DNA of 64,000 nt, taken from Roseburia sp. GTDB taxonomy: Bacteria; Bacillota; Clostridia; Lachnospirales; Lachnospiraceae. The notes below the pieces were generated by a model, which made no database searches, was not told where the DNA came from, and was given only the letters and a program-made list of their open reading frames with translations. Of the stretch, positions 44,976-53,161 are shown one piece after another (the stretch's first letter is position 1; every line of letters begins with the position of its first letter). A program made the position numbers and the translations under genes. The DNA lies in the NCBI GenBank assembly GCA_026168605.1, contig JAPFDX010000003.1:1-64000 (forward strand), written 5' to 3'.

Positions 44976-45296
44976 TTAATAGACCAGCTTTTTCCACTGG
45001 AATCGCATCAGATCAACATGGTTATCCACAACCTCAATCCCGTCCTCCTCCAGCAGGAGTTTCTGTTGATTTACCCCGCCGAACGCAAAGGCATCGGATA
45101 ACCTTCCCTCACGGTTGACCACACGGTAACACGGGATGCCGTCCGGATCGGGGTTCACATGGAGCGCATAACCCACAACCCGCGCCCATCTGGGGTTTCC
45201 CGCAAGCACCGCCACCTGCCCGTAAGTCGCCACGCTGCCCTTTGGAATCTGCCGCACCACCTCATAGATTTTCTGGTAAGAATTTTTTTGTTCCAC
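44976..45296 (-). CDS. MGMT/Ada-like alkyltransferase domain protein (short)
   Basis: I choose the GTG at 45296, 6 nt after GGGAG, giving 106 residues. Only the DNA-binding/active-site domain is present: VRQIPKGSVATYGQVAVLAG, ARVVGYALHVNP (with the flipping Arg) and the active-site segment GIPCYRVV (C56). The usual PCHRV His is Tyr. In alkyltransferase-like (Atl) proteins the Cys itself is lost; here it is kept. It may repair or flag O6-alkylguanine. Confidence 0.85.
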   Translation of the reverse strand: MEQKNSYQKIYEVVRQIPKGSVATYGQVAVLAGNPRWARVVGYALHVNPDPDGIPCYRVVNREGRLSDAFAFGGVNQQKLLLEEDGIEVVDNHVDLMRFQWKKLVY

Positions 45297-45407
45297 GATA
45301 CGCTCCCTTCCAGCCCTCAAATGATAGGGATATTGTATCACATTTTTCTGCTTTTTTCTGCATGATCTCCCGAATTTAGCGATATTTACTGAAATAGCGA
45401 CTAATGC

Positions 45408-45436
45408 TTGTATATTTGCAAAATGGGTGATAATAT
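45408..45436 (+). promoter_or_regulatory. Sigma-A promoter of the MATE gene
   Basis: TTGTAT (45408-45413) and TAATAT (45431-45436) are 17 nt apart, about 30 bp before the ATG at 45464 (AAGGAGG site). Confidence 0.6.
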
Positions 45437-45463
45437 AGATAAGTTGAAAAAAGGAGGTTTTTT

Positions 45464-46816
45464 ATGCAGGAAAATAAAATGGGCGTTATGCCTATTGACA
45501 AATTGATCGTCTCTATGTCTCTGCCAATCATGATTTCCATGCTTGTGCAGGCGCTTTATAACATTGTTGACAGTATTTTCGTGGCACAGATCAGCGAAAA
45601 TGCGCTGACCGCCGTTTCCATGGCATTCCCCATCCAGAATCTGATGATCGCAGTGGGCGTCGGAACAGCAGTCGGTATGAATGCGCTGCTTGCCCGCTCG
45701 CTCGGTGAAAAAGATTTTGACAAGGTAAACAAGATCGCAGAAAACGGTATTTTTCTTGCCTTTTTAAGCTATCTCGTCTTTTTGTTTATCGGTCTGTTTT
45801 TCTCGGAAACATTTTTCCGCAGCCAGACAGATATCGAGGAGATCGTTGTTTACGGCAAGCAGTACATGACCGTGTGCTGCTGTCTGTCCATCGGTGTATT
45901 TATCCAGATCATGTTTGAGCGTATGCTCCAGGCAACCGGAAAAACCGTCTATTCCATGATCTCTCAGGGCGTCGGCGCCATCGTAAACATTATCCTGGAT
46001 CCGATCCTGATCTTTGGTCTCCTCGGACTTCCAAAGATGGGTATTACAGGCGCAGCGGTCGCGACGGTCATCGGACAGATCATCGCCGCCATCGTCGGTT
46101 TTGTTTTAAACCAGGCGCGAAATCATGAGGTGCACCTTCAGTTTAAAGGGTTCCGCCCGGACGGACAGATCATTGGGCAGATTTACGGTATCGGTGTTCC
46201 TACAATCGTCATGCAGGCAATCGGTTCTGTCATGACCTACGCCATGAACGGGATTTTAATTTCCTTTACGCCTACGGCAACTGCCGTATTTGGTGTGTAC
46301 TTCAAGCTGCAAAGTTTCGTGTTCATGCCGGTATTCGGACTAAACAGCGGCGTCATCCCTATCATGGCATACAATTACGGAGCGAATAACCGCTCCCGTG
46401 TCACCAAGACCTTAAAGCATACCGTTGTCTATGCCGTTGTGATCCTGGCATTTGGTTTCCTCTTATTCCAGGCTGTCCCGGGACCGCTTCTTCAGATGTT
46501 CAACGCCTCGGAGCATATGCTGGCAATCGGTATTCCGGCGCTGCGCATCATAAGTTTCAGCTTTATCCCGGCTGCGATCAGCATCGCATACAGCAGCGCC
46601 TTTCAGGCGCTTGGCAAAGCGGTTTACAGTATGTTTATCTCTATTGCCAGACAGCTCATCGTACTTCTGCCGGTTGCTTATGTGCTTGCCCAGATCGCTA
46701 CTGTTGATTATGTGTGGCTGACCTTCCCGATCGCAGAGATCGTATCTCTGATCCTGACACTGCTCTTTATGAAAAAACTTCATAAGGATGTTATCTCAAA
46801 AATTGGGGATAAGTAG
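45464..46816 (+). CDS. MATE family efflux transporter
   Basis: A 450-residue, twelve-helix MATE/NorM-type protein with the two pseudo-repeated bundles (MSLPIMISMLVQALYNIVDS; GVPTIVMQAIGSVMTYAMNG). It exports organic cations using a Na+ or H+ gradient. Substrate unknown. It converges on the glycoside operon and shares the terminator at 46841-46883. Confidence 0.93.
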   Translation: MQENKMGVMPIDKLIVSMSLPIMISMLVQALYNIVDSIFVAQISENALTAVSMAFPIQNLMIAVGVGTAVGMNALLARSLGEKDFDKVNKIAENGIFLAFLSYLVFLFIGLFFSETFFRSQTDIEEIVVYGKQYMTVCCCLSIGVFIQIMFERMLQATGKTVYSMISQGVGAIVNIILDPILIFGLLGLPKMGITGAAVATVIGQIIAAIVGFVLNQARNHEVHLQFKGFRPDGQIIGQIYGIGVPTIVMQAIGSVMTYAMNGILISFTPTATAVFGVYFKLQSFVFMPVFGLNSGVIPIMAYNYGANNRSRVTKTLKHTVVYAVVILAFGFLLFQAVPGPLLQMFNASEHMLAIGIPALRIISFSFIPAAISIAYSSAFQALGKAVYSMFISIARQLIVLLPVAYVLAQIATVDYVWLTFPIAEIVSLILTLLFMKKLHKDVISKIGDK

Positions 46817-46840
46817 CAAGACATCCTCGCTGACAGCGCA

Positions 46841-46883
46841 AAATCGCAGCAACCGTATCTTACACGTTCGGTTGCTGCGATTT
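46841..46883. terminator. Bidirectional terminator between MATE and pgmB
   Basis: AAATCGCAGCAACCG (46841-46855) pairs exactly with 46869-46883 around a 13-nt loop, with a T-run on the plus strand. It would also end the long minus-strand operon. Confidence 0.85.
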
Positions 46884-46894
46884 TTGTATATCCC

Positions 46895-47530
46895 CTATAT
46901 TCCTTCTATCTCTAAAATTTCCTTAAAGTGTTCCAGCCGGTAGTCTGTTTTTCCATAATGCGCTGCCTCCCCAATTCCGGCTGCCATCATCCCTGCCGCC
47001 TTTGCAGCTTCAATTCCTGCGATGGCGTCCTCAACGACAATGCAGTTTTCAGGAATGTCTCCGACAAAGGTTGCCGCTTTCAAAAACACCTCCGGATCAG
47101 GCTTTGATCTCGTGATATTCGTGCCATCTGAAATCGCATCAAACATATCCATCAGCTTTGTCTGCTGCAAAATAAATTTTGTATTTTTGCTGGATGACCC
47201 GATGGCAAGCTTATGTCCCAATCTCCGAAGCTCTGCCAGCGTCTCCCTGACCGCAGGCTCTACATCCTGTGGTGTCATCTTCTTTAAAAATTCTTTATAA
47301 TAATTATTCTTTTCCTCTGCCATATCTTCTTTCTCTCCGGCAGAATATCTTTTCGTGCTTCTTTCCAGAATAATATCAAGTGATTCCATCCTGCTGACTC
47401 CACGCAAACGGTTATTGATTTTTTCATCAAAATAAATCCCCAGCCCATCCGCAATTTTTTTCCATGCCTGATAATGAAATTTATCCGTAAAAACTAAAAC
47501 CCCGTCCAAATCAAAAATAAATGTTTTCAT
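46895..47530 (-). CDS. pgmB: Beta-phosphoglucomutase
   Basis: A 211-residue HAD enzyme. D7 (nucleophile) and D9 lie in FDLDGVLVFTD, HYQAWKK is the cap site, RGVSRMESL is the substrate loop, GSSSKNTKFIL motif II and EDAIAGIEAAKAAGM motif IV. It converts beta-glucose-1-phosphate to glucose-6-phosphate. It is the last gene of the glycoside operon, so an upstream enzyme should supply beta-glucose-1-phosphate. Confidence 0.93.
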   Translation of the reverse strand: MKTFIFDLDGVLVFTDKFHYQAWKKIADGLGIYFDEKINNRLRGVSRMESLDIILERSTKRYSAGEKEDMAEEKNNYYKEFLKKMTPQDVEPAVRETLAELRRLGHKLAIGSSSKNTKFILQQTKLMDMFDAISDGTNITRSKPDPEVFLKAATFVGDIPENCIVVEDAIAGIEAAKAAGMMAAGIGEAAHYGKTDYRLEHFKEILEIEGI

Positions 47531-47532
47531 CT

Positions 47533-48321
47533 CTATACCGCCCTATGCTTCTTCTGATCGTTGGCATACGCGTCTGTTCTCGGAATCCACTCGAGAAATT
47601 TCTCTATCTGGATATTCCAAAACCGCCATTCGTGCCGAAATCCATCTACCGGAACCCACGTCACATCAATTCCATGTTCCATCATAAAATCCTGATAAGC
47701 ACTTACTTTGTCCCACAGCATATCCTGTCTGCCGCACGCAAAATAAACCGGCGGCACACGCTTCCTTTCCGCTTCATTTTTTCTCACCAGACCATAGGGA
47801 TCAAATATCCCGTTCCCAAGAAGCTTCTTCTCCTGCTCATTCTCTGTACCAATCGCTGCCGAAAATGCTCCAATGGCAGCGAAACGCTCTGGATAATTCA
47901 GCCCGTGAATCATTGCTCCATAACCGCCCATCGAAAGTCCCGCGATATAGGTATGCTCCGGTTTATCAGAAACCGGAAACATATTGCAGACAAACGCCGG
48001 AAGCTCCTCAGACAGAAAATTAAAAAAGTCATCCCCATCACCGTTTTTTCGGTAAAATTTATTTTCTGCGGACATCATCACAACCGCCATCGACTGTTCT
48101 TCTGCGAACAGTTCCACATTCGTATAACTGGTCCAGTCACTGTGATCGTTACCCAGTCCATGCAGAAGATACAGTATAGGGTAAGGCTCATTTATCTTAT
48201 AAGATGCCGCTCTGTCGGCAACCCCAAGCGCCTCCGGTATGCTCGGTGACGGGATGATCACCGTCAGCTCCACGGAGCGCAGCAGCGTTTTGCTGATAAA
48301 CTTTGTCTCAAATCTTGCCAT
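47533..48321 (-). CDS. Alpha/beta-hydrolase esterase (EstA/feruloyl-type)
   Basis: A 262-residue esterase of the D-type fold. The nucleophile S130 is in AGLSMGGYGAM; the Asp/His pair is probably in GRQDMLWDK and FRHEWRFW, and LLHGLGNDHSDW is the oxyanion region. It most likely removes acyl groups from sugars (acetyl or feruloyl esters). It is cytosolic and lies between the ABC permease (10 bp) and pgmB (2 bp), so it acts on imported substrate. Confidence 0.88.
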   Translation of the reverse strand: MARFETKFISKTLLRSVELTVIIPSPSIPEALGVADRAASYKINEPYPILYLLHGLGNDHSDWTSYTNVELFAEEQSMAVVMMSAENKFYRKNGDGDDFFNFLSEELPAFVCNMFPVSDKPEHTYIAGLSMGGYGAMIHGLNYPERFAAIGAFSAAIGTENEQEKKLLGNGIFDPYGLVRKNEAERKRVPPVYFACGRQDMLWDKVSAYQDFMMEHGIDVTWVPVDGFRHEWRFWNIQIEKFLEWIPRTDAYANDQKKHRAV

Positions 48322-48331
48322 ATCTCTCCTC

Positions 48332-49336
48332 CTAAGCTGCCGCTTTTCCGAAACGGCACAATTCCTTCAAACGGTGCACCAGTTTCATTCCATCATTGAT
48401 ATACGCCATAATGAGCGCCAGCACGATACCCGTCACAATGGTCTGAATCGAACTGTCAATGCCAAATGCATTCAGCCCGTAAGTAAAAATCTCCATACCA
48501 AGCGCACCGACAAAAATACCCCACGGCATATTTGTAAACCCACCAATAAAAAGTCCGATCAGCACCGGCGCCATTGAGCCGAACATCAGACCGGTAGAGC
48601 TCAAATTGCTCGCAGGCTCAACCTTGCTGCTGCACGCACTGAGCATCGCCGCACATCCCAGCAGCGCGCCCACCAGTACATACGTCAAAATAATATTTTT
48701 CTTCTCATGAACTCCTGCATTCACCGCCAGTCTGGCATTGGAACCAAGACTTCTTGTGTCATAGCCAAACTTTGTTTTATAGAGAAGAAACCATGAAATG
48801 AGCATGACTGCCGCCAGCATCATATAAATCAGCGGAAACTGGTTCATACGCAATATTTCTTCCGTGTATACGGCATCATTTGCAAAAAAGTTCACACCCC
48901 AGCCACCGTTGATCAGACCGCTCACCGCTTCATATATCATGACAACGCCCATCGAAATAATCATATTGGGAACACGCAGTGTAACGTAAAGGACTGCTTC
49001 AATAAGTGCCAGACAGATACATATCACAATGCACAAAAGCAGCATTACGAACGCATTTGCCTGCATCCTGATGCCAAGATTACCGCCAATGATCGCTCCA
49101 AGCATGATGATTGCACCCGGTCCGAAATCCCATCTTCCACCGGATAGCGGGATTGCGATTGCCAGAGCAATGATCGTGTTAGAAACCGTATCATGGATCA
49201 TGCCTTCTGTCGTATATCCTGCAAAAAAAGACTGGTTTCCAGTCAGCAGGGCGATCAGTGCGAAAACAGCGTACATCCCTGCCGGAAATAAAAGTGTCAT
49301 CATATATCGTTTAAAATATTCTGATTTTTTGACCAT
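48332..49336 (-). CDS. ABC transporter permease 2 (CUT2/ribose type)
   Basis: The start is ATG 49336 (AAGGATAT upstream), giving 334 residues. About eight to ten transmembrane helices are present, with the BPD_transp_2 pattern (AIPLSGGRWDFGPGAIIMLG; VNAGVHEKKNIILTYVLVGA). It is a different sequence from the permease at 50636 and probably forms a heterodimer with it. Confidence 0.9.
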   Translation of the reverse strand: MVKKSEYFKRYMMTLLFPAGMYAVFALIALLTGNQSFFAGYTTEGMIHDTVSNTIIALAIAIPLSGGRWDFGPGAIIMLGAIIGGNLGIRMQANAFVMLLLCIVICICLALIEAVLYVTLRVPNMIISMGVVMIYEAVSGLINGGWGVNFFANDAVYTEEILRMNQFPLIYMMLAAVMLISWFLLYKTKFGYDTRSLGSNARLAVNAGVHEKKNIILTYVLVGALLGCAAMLSACSSKVEPASNLSSTGLMFGSMAPVLIGLFIGGFTNMPWGIFVGALGMEIFTYGLNAFGIDSSIQTIVTGIVLALIMAYINDGMKLVHRLKELCRFGKAAA

Positions 49337-49394
49337 ATTCTTATATCCTTCCCAAATGTCTGCGGCAGACATGACTGCCGCAGACACCACCAGT

Positions 49395-50600
49395 TTACTG
49401 ACGTGCCTCTACAATTTCAGAGAGGCTGCGATTTGTCAGTGCATTCAGATCTGCCATTGTCGCATCCGGATTAGAGGATATAATACAGTTCTCAAGCTCT
49501 TCTGCGGTCACACATCCGTTTGCTCCATCTTCTGGAACAATATAGGTAACATAATCCTCAAGTTCCTCCTGCGTACCGATGACCGGATACCCTGCCACTC
49601 CGTTTACAATACTGCCCTCATTGTATGCGCCCTCTGCCGCGTCCGGATAACTGTTTCCCTCAAGTGCATTGACAATTCTTGCGACACAGCTTGCGATTGC
49701 CTGCGTATGGTTATTGTTTCCTGCTGCCAGCAGCGCACCGCTCTCCATCAGTGATGCGACAGAAGTGTCATATCCCATTGCGATCAGCTTCACGCCACTG
49801 CCCTGAATTGCCGGATAGACATAGTCAAGACCGGAAGCCATGCCAAACAGTGTATCCATATCCGGATTCTGGTTTACAAGGTCTTTCACATTTTGCTGCA
49901 CTTCATCTGCCGTCATACCGGATGTAAATGTCAGATCCTGCACAGTGATTCCTTTTGCGGTAAGTTCGCTCTGGAAACTTGCATAGATTTCCGGAGCATC
50001 CGAAAATGCCCATGCCGGGAATGAAATACCACCTGCATTTTTGATACCCGAATCTGCCACAGCATCTGCATATTCTTTGCCAAGCGCTGCCAGATCTCCG
50101 CCAAACTGCTTTGTCCCACCGAGGAAATATTCGCCCGGAGCAACACCCGCAAAATCCTCCTCCGTAATATGGTCAAGCGCTACCGTATAATATACTTCTG
50201 CGTCCTGGCAAGTGCTCATTGCCGCAACAAGGTTGGTATCATAGCCGCTGATAATTGCATCACATCCCGAGCTGATCAGATTCTCGACGCAGGAAACCTG
50301 TGCATCATCATCATAAAAGGTCGATTCATATTCAAATGTTACATTCAGGTTTTTCTCCAGATAATTACAGAAATTCTGAATATTTGTGCCCTGTGCATCT
50401 GTCCACTGGTACATCACAATACCAATTTTGTAGGCATCGTCTGTCTGTTCGCCACCTTCCGTTTCCTCTTCACTTTCAGCAACGGCATCGCCCGTCTGCG
50501 CTTCGCCCTCTGCCGTGTTATTTGCACTGCCTCCGCAGCCTGCCGCCATCACCGCTGTCATTGCAGCGGCAAGAATCATACTGATTACTTTCTTTTTCAT
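49395..50600 (-). CDS. ABC transporter substrate-binding lipoprotein (Peripla_BP_4-like)
   Basis: A 401-residue lipoprotein. The signal ends at the lipobox VMAAGC near residue 22. An acidic linker (EGEAQTGDAVAESEEETEGG) leads into a type I periplasmic-binding fold (KIGIVMYQWTDAQGTNIQNF; NLISSGCDAIISGYDTN). It binds a monosaccharide or small glycoside outside the membrane and hands it to the permeases. The ligand is not readable. Confidence 0.92.
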   Translation of the reverse strand: MKKKVISMILAAAMTAVMAAGCGGSANNTAEGEAQTGDAVAESEEETEGGEQTDDAYKIGIVMYQWTDAQGTNIQNFCNYLEKNLNVTFEYESTFYDDDAQVSCVENLISSGCDAIISGYDTNLVAAMSTCQDAEVYYTVALDHITEEDFAGVAPGEYFLGGTKQFGGDLAALGKEYADAVADSGIKNAGGISFPAWAFSDAPEIYASFQSELTAKGITVQDLTFTSGMTADEVQQNVKDLVNQNPDMDTLFGMASGLDYVYPAIQGSGVKLIAMGYDTSVASLMESGALLAAGNNNHTQAIASCVARIVNALEGNSYPDAAEGAYNEGSIVNGVAGYPVIGTQEELEDYVTYIVPEDGANGCVTAEELENCIISSNPDATMADLNALTNRSLSEIVEARQ

Positions 50601-50635
50601 TGTGTTTTCTCCTTCCCATTACATTACTTTTTATA

Positions 50636-51613
50636 TTATCTGGGCATCTCTGCGACCGACTTATTCTGCCTCAGAGTCATGCCAATGATAACGATAAAAA
50701 TAATTCCTTTGACCAGCGTAATATACGTCTGGTCTACGCCCGCGATCGTGAGCCCGTTCGAGAGCAGAGTGTAGGTGACGACACCGGAGACCGCTGCTCC
50801 CATGCGGCTTTTTGAACCGCCATTCAAATTCATTCCCCCGAGGATGACTGCCACCATAACGTCCATCTCTGTGCCGGAGCCGATATTTTTTCCAACATTC
50901 CCACTGCGTGCGAGCAAAAACAAACTTGCAAGACCAACACAGCATCCCGCGATCACATAACACCAGAATTTTACATTTTTCAATCTGGCTCCGCTCTGTT
51001 CTGCGCTGACCGGGTTATCACCAATCGCCTTACAGTACTTTCCCAGCCTGGTATAGTTAAACAGCAGGATACCCACTACCACAATCACAAGCATTACAAT
51101 AAGGGCATATACGGTATTACTCTTTAGCGGCTGGATCATGTCATAATGTTCGATCACAATTCTCCCGTCGTTCATCGAAAGGATATAAGTCACAAGTCCC
51201 CTCGCAATAAACATCACTGCCAGCGATGCGATAATACTCATCAGTCCTAAATATGCGGTGACATACCACATGAATAGGTAAAGCGTGACTGCTGTCACAA
51301 TCGCAGCAATAACAGAAAGCGGTATACTTGCCGTCTCATTTAACACTAGTGTGATCACCATTGTACAGAGCCCAGCCACAGCGCCGGAAGCGATATCGAC
51401 TGTTCCGTGTGCAAACATAAATATCATGCCTATGGAAATGATCATCAAAACCACCATCTGTCCCACAAGACTTTTCAAATTGTACGCCGAGAAAATCTGT
51501 CCCCTCGTAATAATTGCAAAGAGAACGATCACCACCGTCAGGCTGCCGTAACACACGATATTATTCCGGCTGTTTTTTATCAATGTGATAGGTTTCATTT
51601 TTTCTTCTTTCAT
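50636..51613 (-). CDS. ABC transporter permease 1 (CUT2/ribose type)
   Basis: A 325-residue permease with about ten helices (SLVGQMVVLMIISIGMIFMF; the BPD_transp_2 signature GTEMDVMVAVILGGMNLNGG near residue 245). It partners the ATPase upstream (12-bp gap) and the second permease. Confidence 0.92.
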   Translation of the reverse strand: MKEEKMKPITLIKNSRNNIVCYGSLTVVIVLFAIITRGQIFSAYNLKSLVGQMVVLMIISIGMIFMFAHGTVDIASGAVAGLCTMVITLVLNETASIPLSVIAAIVTAVTLYLFMWYVTAYLGLMSIIASLAVMFIARGLVTYILSMNDGRIVIEHYDMIQPLKSNTVYALIVMLVIVVVGILLFNYTRLGKYCKAIGDNPVSAEQSGARLKNVKFWCYVIAGCCVGLASLFLLARSGNVGKNIGSGTEMDVMVAVILGGMNLNGGSKSRMGAAVSGVVTYTLLSNGLTIAGVDQTYITLVKGIIFIVIIGMTLRQNKSVAEMPR

Positions 51614-51625
51614 ATTGTCCCCTCG

Positions 51626-53137
51626 TTAAATCATGTACTCAATGATCTGCTGTTCTGATAAGTGCTCCGAGCGTTTCAGGCGCTTTGTCACCGCACCGTT
51701 TTTCATGACCATGATCTCATCACACATACCGATCAGCTCCGGCATCTCCTCGGAAATGATCAAAATCGCATACCCTTCCTTTTTCATCCTCGCGATCAGT
51801 TGGTACATCGTGGTTTTAACCCCGATATCAACCCCGCGTGTCGGACTGTCCATAATGAGAATCTTCGACCCATTACCTATCCATTTTCCAAAAGAAACCT
51901 TCTGCTTGTTTCCTCCGGAAAGTTCTGAAACAGCCTGATTCATGGAGGAACACTTGATTGCAAGTGCATCGATCTGCTTTTTTGCATATTCGCGTTCCCT
52001 GCGCGGGGAAATAAATCCTCCCATCCTGCTTAAGTTGGCGAGAACCAGATTTTCTTTTATCGATGCCGGAAGCACCAGCGCGTCCTTGTCACGGTCTTTA
52101 GAAATGTATCCAATATTACAGCGGAGCGCATCTCCAACGGCTTTGACCGAAACACTGCTGCCGTCCTCGCTCTCTGCAGTAATACTCCCCTCCCGGATCT
52201 TATCCAGACCGAACAGCACCCTGCCAAGCTGATGCATCCCACAGCCGGACAACCCTGCAATCCCGAGGATTTCCCCCTCATGGAGTGTGATGCTGACATT
52301 GTGCAGATCTGCATTGGAAATATTTTTTGCGCACAGCATAACCCTTTTCCCATGTGTACTGTCATAGTCATTTCTGTAATAATCACCCGATATTTCCCTT
52401 CCGACCATAGAGTTTCTGATGCGGCTCTCATCAAACTCTGCTTTTTCTATCGTATCCACAAGCTTGCCGTCCCGAAGAACGGTCAGCACATCGCAGTGCC
52501 GTATGAGCTCCTCTAAATCATGGGAAATAAAAAGTACTGCTTTTCCCTTTTCCCTGAGTTCATGAATGATCCGGTAAATGATTTCCCGCCCCTGCTGCGA
52601 CAATGCTGTGGTCGTCTCATCCACAATAAACAGCACCGGATCATAATACAGCGCTTTCGCAACCTCCACCAGCTTTCTGGTCTCAAAGCTGTATGCCGCT
52701 GCCGGGAGTGTCACATCCACATCAGTGACCCCGATTGCTTCCAGCGCCGCCCGTGCCGCCTCATTCATTTCCCTCCGGCTGATCACTCCGTGATGAGAAA
52801 ATCTTTTTTCATCGCCCACGAAAATATTTTCTGCAATCGTTAGTCCGTCGATCGTTCCCGCTTCCTGCACGATCATTGTAATTCCATGTGCTTTCGCATC
52901 TCCCGGATCCCGGGGTTGGTATACCTCACCGTGCAACAGCATCTCCCCTGCGCTCACCGGATGGATCGCGCTGATCATAGAAGATATTGTTGATTTTCCG
53001 GATCCATTCTCCCCGATCAGTCCCCGGATTTCTCCAGTGCGTATCTGCATATCGACCTGATTTACCGCTGTCACTTCACCAAATTTTTTGGTCAGCTTTC
53101 TTGTCTCAAAAAAGACTTCTTTTTTTACATTTTCCAT
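51626..53137 (-). CDS. ABC sugar transporter ATPase (CUT2, two nucleotide-binding domains)
   Basis: A 503-residue RbsA/MglA-type ATPase. NBD1 has Walker A GENGSGKS near residue 39 and the Walker B region DPVLFIVDETTTALS, with a signature-like AYSFETRKLVE. NBD2 has a degenerate Walker A (GLSGCGMHQLGR) but an intact LSGGNKQKVSFGKWIG signature and DSPTRGVDIG. This asymmetry is normal for the family. It powers import with the two permeases. Confidence 0.95.
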   Translation of the reverse strand: MENVKKEVFFETRKLTKKFGEVTAVNQVDMQIRTGEIRGLIGENGSGKSTISSMISAIHPVSAGEMLLHGEVYQPRDPGDAKAHGITMIVQEAGTIDGLTIAENIFVGDEKRFSHHGVISRREMNEAARAALEAIGVTDVDVTLPAAAYSFETRKLVEVAKALYYDPVLFIVDETTTALSQQGREIIYRIIHELREKGKAVLFISHDLEELIRHCDVLTVLRDGKLVDTIEKAEFDESRIRNSMVGREISGDYYRNDYDSTHGKRVMLCAKNISNADLHNVSITLHEGEILGIAGLSGCGMHQLGRVLFGLDKIREGSITAESEDGSSVSVKAVGDALRCNIGYISKDRDKDALVLPASIKENLVLANLSRMGGFISPRREREYAKKQIDALAIKCSSMNQAVSELSGGNKQKVSFGKWIGNGSKILIMDSPTRGVDIGVKTTMYQLIARMKKEGYAILIISEEMPELIGMCDEIMVMKNGAVTKRLKRSEHLSEQQIIEYMI

Positions 53138-53161
53138 ATAGAAGCCCCTCCCCTTTATGGT

